DNA from: Halomonas sp. BDJS001
Lineage (GTDB): Bacteria; Pseudomonadota; Gammaproteobacteria; Pseudomonadales; Halomonadaceae
Length of the DNA stretch: 64,000 nucleotides
Direction of reading: 5' to 3'
NCBI RefSeq assembly: GCF_026104355.1
Contig: NZ_CP110535.1
Span: forward strand, 1,984,001-2,048,000
In this document: piece after piece, positions 61,307-64,000 of the stretch
How the letters are laid out: each line of letters opens with the position of its first letter
Position numbering within the stretch: position 1 is the stretch's first letter
Translations under genes and position numbers: made by a program
The notes under the pieces: generated by a model
What the model saw: only the letters and a program-made list of their open reading frames with translations
Database searches by the model: none
What the model was told of the DNA's origin: nothing

Positions 61307-62791
61307 ATGTCCTCTTTTATACTCGCCATTGATCAAGGTACCACCAGCTCTCGCGCGATTCTGTTTGACCGCCAAGGCCAGGTGGCCGCTGTCGCCCAAC
61401 AGGAATTCACTCAGCATTTTCCTCACGATGGCTGGATTGAACACAACCCTGAAGACATCTGGGAAACGGTGGTGGCGACCTGTCGGGAGGTCATGCACAA
61501 CGCTAAGGTTTCCGCTGACCAAATAGCTGGCATCGGCATTACCAACCAGCGGGAAACCACTATTCTGTGGGATCGTAAAACGGGTAAACCACTCTATAAC
61601 GCCATCGTTTGGCAGGATCGCCGCACTTCGGATTTGTGTCAGTCGCTGCGCGATAAAGGTCACACTGAAGTTGTCCAAGCTAAAACAGGCCTGTTGATTG
61701 ACCCCTACTTTTCAGCCACCAAGCTTGGTTGGGTACTGGATAACGTTGAGGGCGCTCGGGAGCGCGCCGAGCAGGGCGAGCTGGCGTTTGGAACGGTAGA
61801 TAGCTTCTTAATCTGGCGACTGACCGGCGGTCAGCAGCACGTGACCGATGCCACCAATGCTTCGCGTACGGCGCTGTTTAATATCCATACCCAGGAGTGG
61901 GATGAAGAGCTGCTGACGCTGTTTAATATTCCCGCCAATTTATTGCCCGAAGTGAAAGACTCCAGCGATGATTTTGGCACCACCGACGCGCACTGGCTGG
62001 GCGCCGCGCTGCCCATTGCTGGGGTAGCGGGGGATCAGCAGGCGGCGCTGGTGGGGCAGGCGTGCTTTCAACCGGGAATGGGCAAAAGCACCTACGGCAC
62101 CGGCTGTTTTATGATTGTGAATACCGGTGAAACACCCTCGCTGTCCCGTAATCGTCTGCTCACCACCATTGGCTACCGGCTTAACGGCAAACCGACCTAC
62201 GCCATGGAGGGCAGCATTTTCGTGGCAGGAGCCACGGTGCAGTGGTTGCGTGACGGTTTGAACCTGTTTGCTGACGCCTCCGAAACCGAAGCCCTGGCCC
62301 AGAAGACCCGCAGCGGCCACAGCGTTTATCTGGTGCCCGCCTTTACCGGTTTGGGCGCTCCCCACTGGGATCCGAAAGCGCGTGGCGCTATTTTTGGGTT
62401 AACCCGTGATACGGGCATCGCCGAAATAGTCGCCGCTGGCCTGCAAGCGGTGTGCTACCAAACCCGCGATTTGCAGCACTGTATGAACGACGACATGGAA
62501 ACCCCACCGGGCACTCTACGCGTCGACGGCGGCATGGTGAAAAACAGCTGGGTGATGCAGTTCCTGGCCGATATGCTGGGTGTCCAGGTAGATCGTCCCA
62601 CGATTCTGGAAACGACCGCCCTGGGAGCCGCTTACCTGGCCGGGTTGCGTCTAGGCTGGTATCAAACGCTGGAAGAGATCGAGCAGCTATGGCGCTGCGA
62701 GAAAAGCTTTATGCCCGCGATGGAGGAGACCACCCGCGAGGAGCTCTATCAGGGCTGGTTGGACGCCGTTTCACGGGTGCGTTCTAGCTAG
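61307..62791 (+). CDS. glpK: Glycerol kinase
   Basis: 494 residues from ATG 61307; the frame upstream reads through the MITE and is rejected. [18 protein letters not shown] (phosphate 1), [33 protein letters not shown]-independent [35 protein letters not shown] and [20 protein letters not shown] are classic FGGY kinase blocks of GlpK. Phosphorylates glycerol to G3P for oxidation by GlpD. A terminator follows at 62841. Confidence 0.96.
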   Translation: MSSFILAIDQGTTSSRAILFDRQGQVAAVAQQEFTQHFPHDGWIEHNPEDIWETVVATCREVMHNAKVSADQIAGIGITNQRETTILWDRKTGKPLYNAIVWQDRRTSDLCQSLRDKGHTEVVQAKTGLLIDPYFSATKLGWVLDNVEGARERAEQGELAFGTVDSFLIWRLTGGQQHVTDATNASRTALFNIHTQEWDEELLTLFNIPANLLPEVKDSSDDFGTTDAHWLGAALPIAGVAGDQQAALVGQACFQPGMGKSTYGTGCFMIVNTGETPSLSRNRLLTTIGYRLNGKPTYAMEGSIFVAGATVQWLRDGLNLFADASETEALAQKTRSGHSVYLVPAFTGLGAPHWDPKARGAIFGLTRDTGIAEIVAAGLQAVCYQTRDLQHCMNDDMETPPGTLRVDGGMVKNSWVMQFLADMLGVQVDRPTILETTALGAAYLAGLRLGWYQTLEEIEQLWRCEKSFMPAMEETTREELYQGWLDAVSRVRSS

Positions 62792-62840
62792 ATAACGATT
62801 AGTAGCCGACGTTTAATGACTATTTTGTTTTAACCATGCT

Positions 62841-62873
62841 AAAGCCCCCTCATTTAGATGAGGGGGCTTTTTT
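62841..62873. terminator. Intrinsic terminator between glpK and glpD
   Basis: AAAGCCCCCTCAT-TTAG-ATGAGGGGGCTTTTTT: strong GC stem with U-tract, suited to both convergent genes. Confidence 0.93.
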
Positions 62874-62893
62874 ATGTTTAATCTCTGAATATG

Positions 62894-64000
62894 TTAAACC
62901 ACAGATGAAGAAGTAGGCGGCAGCGCAGTATCGCGGTTCTGCTGAAAATATTGATTAAAGCGCTCTTCAGCCTCTTCGCCAAATAGCACCCGGCACGCCT
63001 CCTTTAAACCGCTGGATTGGCGTAACTGTTCATGGGGCACCACCAGTGAGACTTTGGCGCGGCGGCGTAGGAAATCCTCAAGCTGGGTGATCATCTCGTG
63101 ATCCCGGGCATGCTCGATCTCACAGCGGATGTACTCTGTGCCTTCAATCAGGATTTCGCCCTGGGCGGGATCCTGTCGAATTTTTCAAGCATCGGTATAG
63201 CCTGATCGGCGTAGCGTCGCCACAGCCGAGTGGAGAGTAGCTCGGATGAGGTAGAGGCCGTCATGGCATCCAGGTTCATACGCTTGGCTTGATCCATAAA
63301 CTGCTGTTTTACGGGCTTTGGGGGTTCCCCATACCACTGAAAATTGGGGTCTGACAGGACAACGCCCAAATGGCTAACCGCTTCGGCAATCTCATCGCCC
63401 ACGTTCAAACAGTCGGTAAGCTTACCGCCAAAAATACTGATGTGAGCGCTTTCGGCATTGGTATCGATCACGTGCTTTCGCGAGAGTTGTAGGAAATCGC
63501 GGTCACTGCCCTGGTTGTCCTTAATAGCGAGCGGTCTTACGCCGCAGCGCGTTGAGATAATGTCAGCCTGGGTGAGCGGTTTATCCAAGGTGAGGCGTTT
63601 ATTGATATTTTCCAGCACAAAAGCGATATCTTCGGCGGTAACGTCCACCTCTGGGTGCTCCATGTGGGTATCGGTGGTGCCGATACAGGTGCGATTGCCC
63701 ATGGGAATGACGAAGAACAGCCTTCCATCGTCGGCGAAAAATGCCAACACCCGCTGAGAGTCGGTTAGCTGCGGAACGATGAGGTGAATGCCTTTGGAGT
63801 AGAGGTGATGATGGGTGGTTTTTTGGCCGGTCAGCTCGTTGTGCTGATCCACCCAGGGGCCGGCGGCATTGATCAGCACCTTGGCACGGATATCGAAGGT
63901 GGTGCCATCCATCACGTTGCGCGCTTTGGTCACCCACAGGTCGCCTTCGCGCTCGGCGCCGAGTGACTCCACGTAGTTGGCGGCAATTGCCCCATAGTTA
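62894..64000 (-). pseudogene. glpD: Glycerol-3-phosphate dehydrogenase, 3' part, one-base frameshift (5' end outside window)
   Basis: The minus strand enters from the right edge as NYGAIAANYVESLGAEREGD and shows the FAD-enzyme blocks VLINAAGPWVDQHNELTG, HHLYSKGIHLIVPQLTD, FFVIPMGNRTCIGTTDTHME, ISTRCGVRPLAIKD and IFGGKLTDCLNVGDE. After MLEKFDR the frame breaks; the next frame continues DPAQGEILIEGTEYIRCEIE and then MITQLEDFLRRRAKVSLVVP to the normal end. One base is missing at about 63172 (two C on the plus strand where three would restore the frame). With intact glpR and glpK nearby the gene is probably functional and the break an error. Confidence 0.85.

Noticed and set aside
1-64000. tRNA or rRNA genes, prophage, conjugative element or full IS
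   Set aside because: No cloverleaf-like, rRNA-like, phage structural, relaxase or transposase sequence was recognised on either strand.

Overview
The window looks like a chromosomal segment of a moderately halophilic gammaproteobacterium, most probably Halomonadaceae (Halomonas or a close relative). This is inferred from the gene repertoire (glpR-glpK-glpD, ProRS, AmpG, DUF3034, AzoR/LysR, kynurenine genes), the acidic proteins, and a palindromic repeat next to glpK that I associate with Halomonas genomes. No rRNA, tRNA, prophage, CRISPR array or insertion-sequence transposase was recognised. Most of the window is ordinary GC-rich housekeeping and accessory sequence.

Layout. 1-2.6 kb: end of a 3-hydroxyisobutyrate dehydrogenase gene, a glutathione S-transferase and ketopantoate reductase, with two copies of an intergenic hairpin repeat. 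3.0-6.5 kb: an AT-richer block of four one-gene units, each ending in an integron attC-like site (TAACAA...GCGTTA), with no integrase in view. The cargo is a SIR2-like protein, a protein with a HEPN-type R-x4-H motif, a GNAT acetyltransferase and a DUF2185/Imm33-like protein. 6.6-9.6 kb: a PAS-GGDEF-EAL phosphodiesterase divergent from a 2-oxoglutarate/Fe(II) oxygenase. 9.7-22.7 kb: small stand-alone genes (IalB-like, PAP2, Crp-type regulator, LysE, O-methyltransferase, NUDIX, two-domain SixA-CHAD, ParD-like/methionine aminopeptidase pair, subtilase with a small partner) mixed with gene relics. 22.7-26.1 kb: tryptophan-to-anthranilate operon kynA-kynU-hydrolase. 26-35 kb: DUF3592, LemA and M48 protease, GrpB, LysE, AzoR/LysR, MgtC, SDR. 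35-43.5 kb: topoisomerase III, ABC1 kinase, SEC-C protein, AmpG, SlyD. 43.5-48.7 kb: a leftward operon of cupredoxin, GGDEF-EAL, DUF3034 porin-like protein and truncated globin. 48.9-50.4 kb: a Tat-signal tandem-repeat protein coupled to an HPr-kinase/PqqD fusion. 50.4-58 kb: lytic transglycosylase, ProRS, lipoprotein, amidase, endonuclease IV, GDPD, quinone oxidoreductase. 58-64 kb: SLC13-type transporter, then glpR, glpK and glpD (glycerol catabolism).

Two points affect reading of the whole window. First, five genes (padR-like, subtilase, DUF3592, ABC1 kinase, glpD) are each broken by exactly one missing base at or near a mononucleotide run; this pattern fits sequencing or assembly undercalls better than five independent pseudogenes. 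Second, several real relics exist (two AraC C-terminal stubs, a padR/DUF2306 head-to-head deletion scar, an M20 peptidase stub), showing active gene loss.

The strongest candidates for unusual biology are the integrase-less cassette array carrying SIR2 and HEPN proteins (likely anti-phage), and the repeat protein plus HprK-PqqD fusion, which looks like an uncharacterised protein-phosphorylation or peptide-modification pair.
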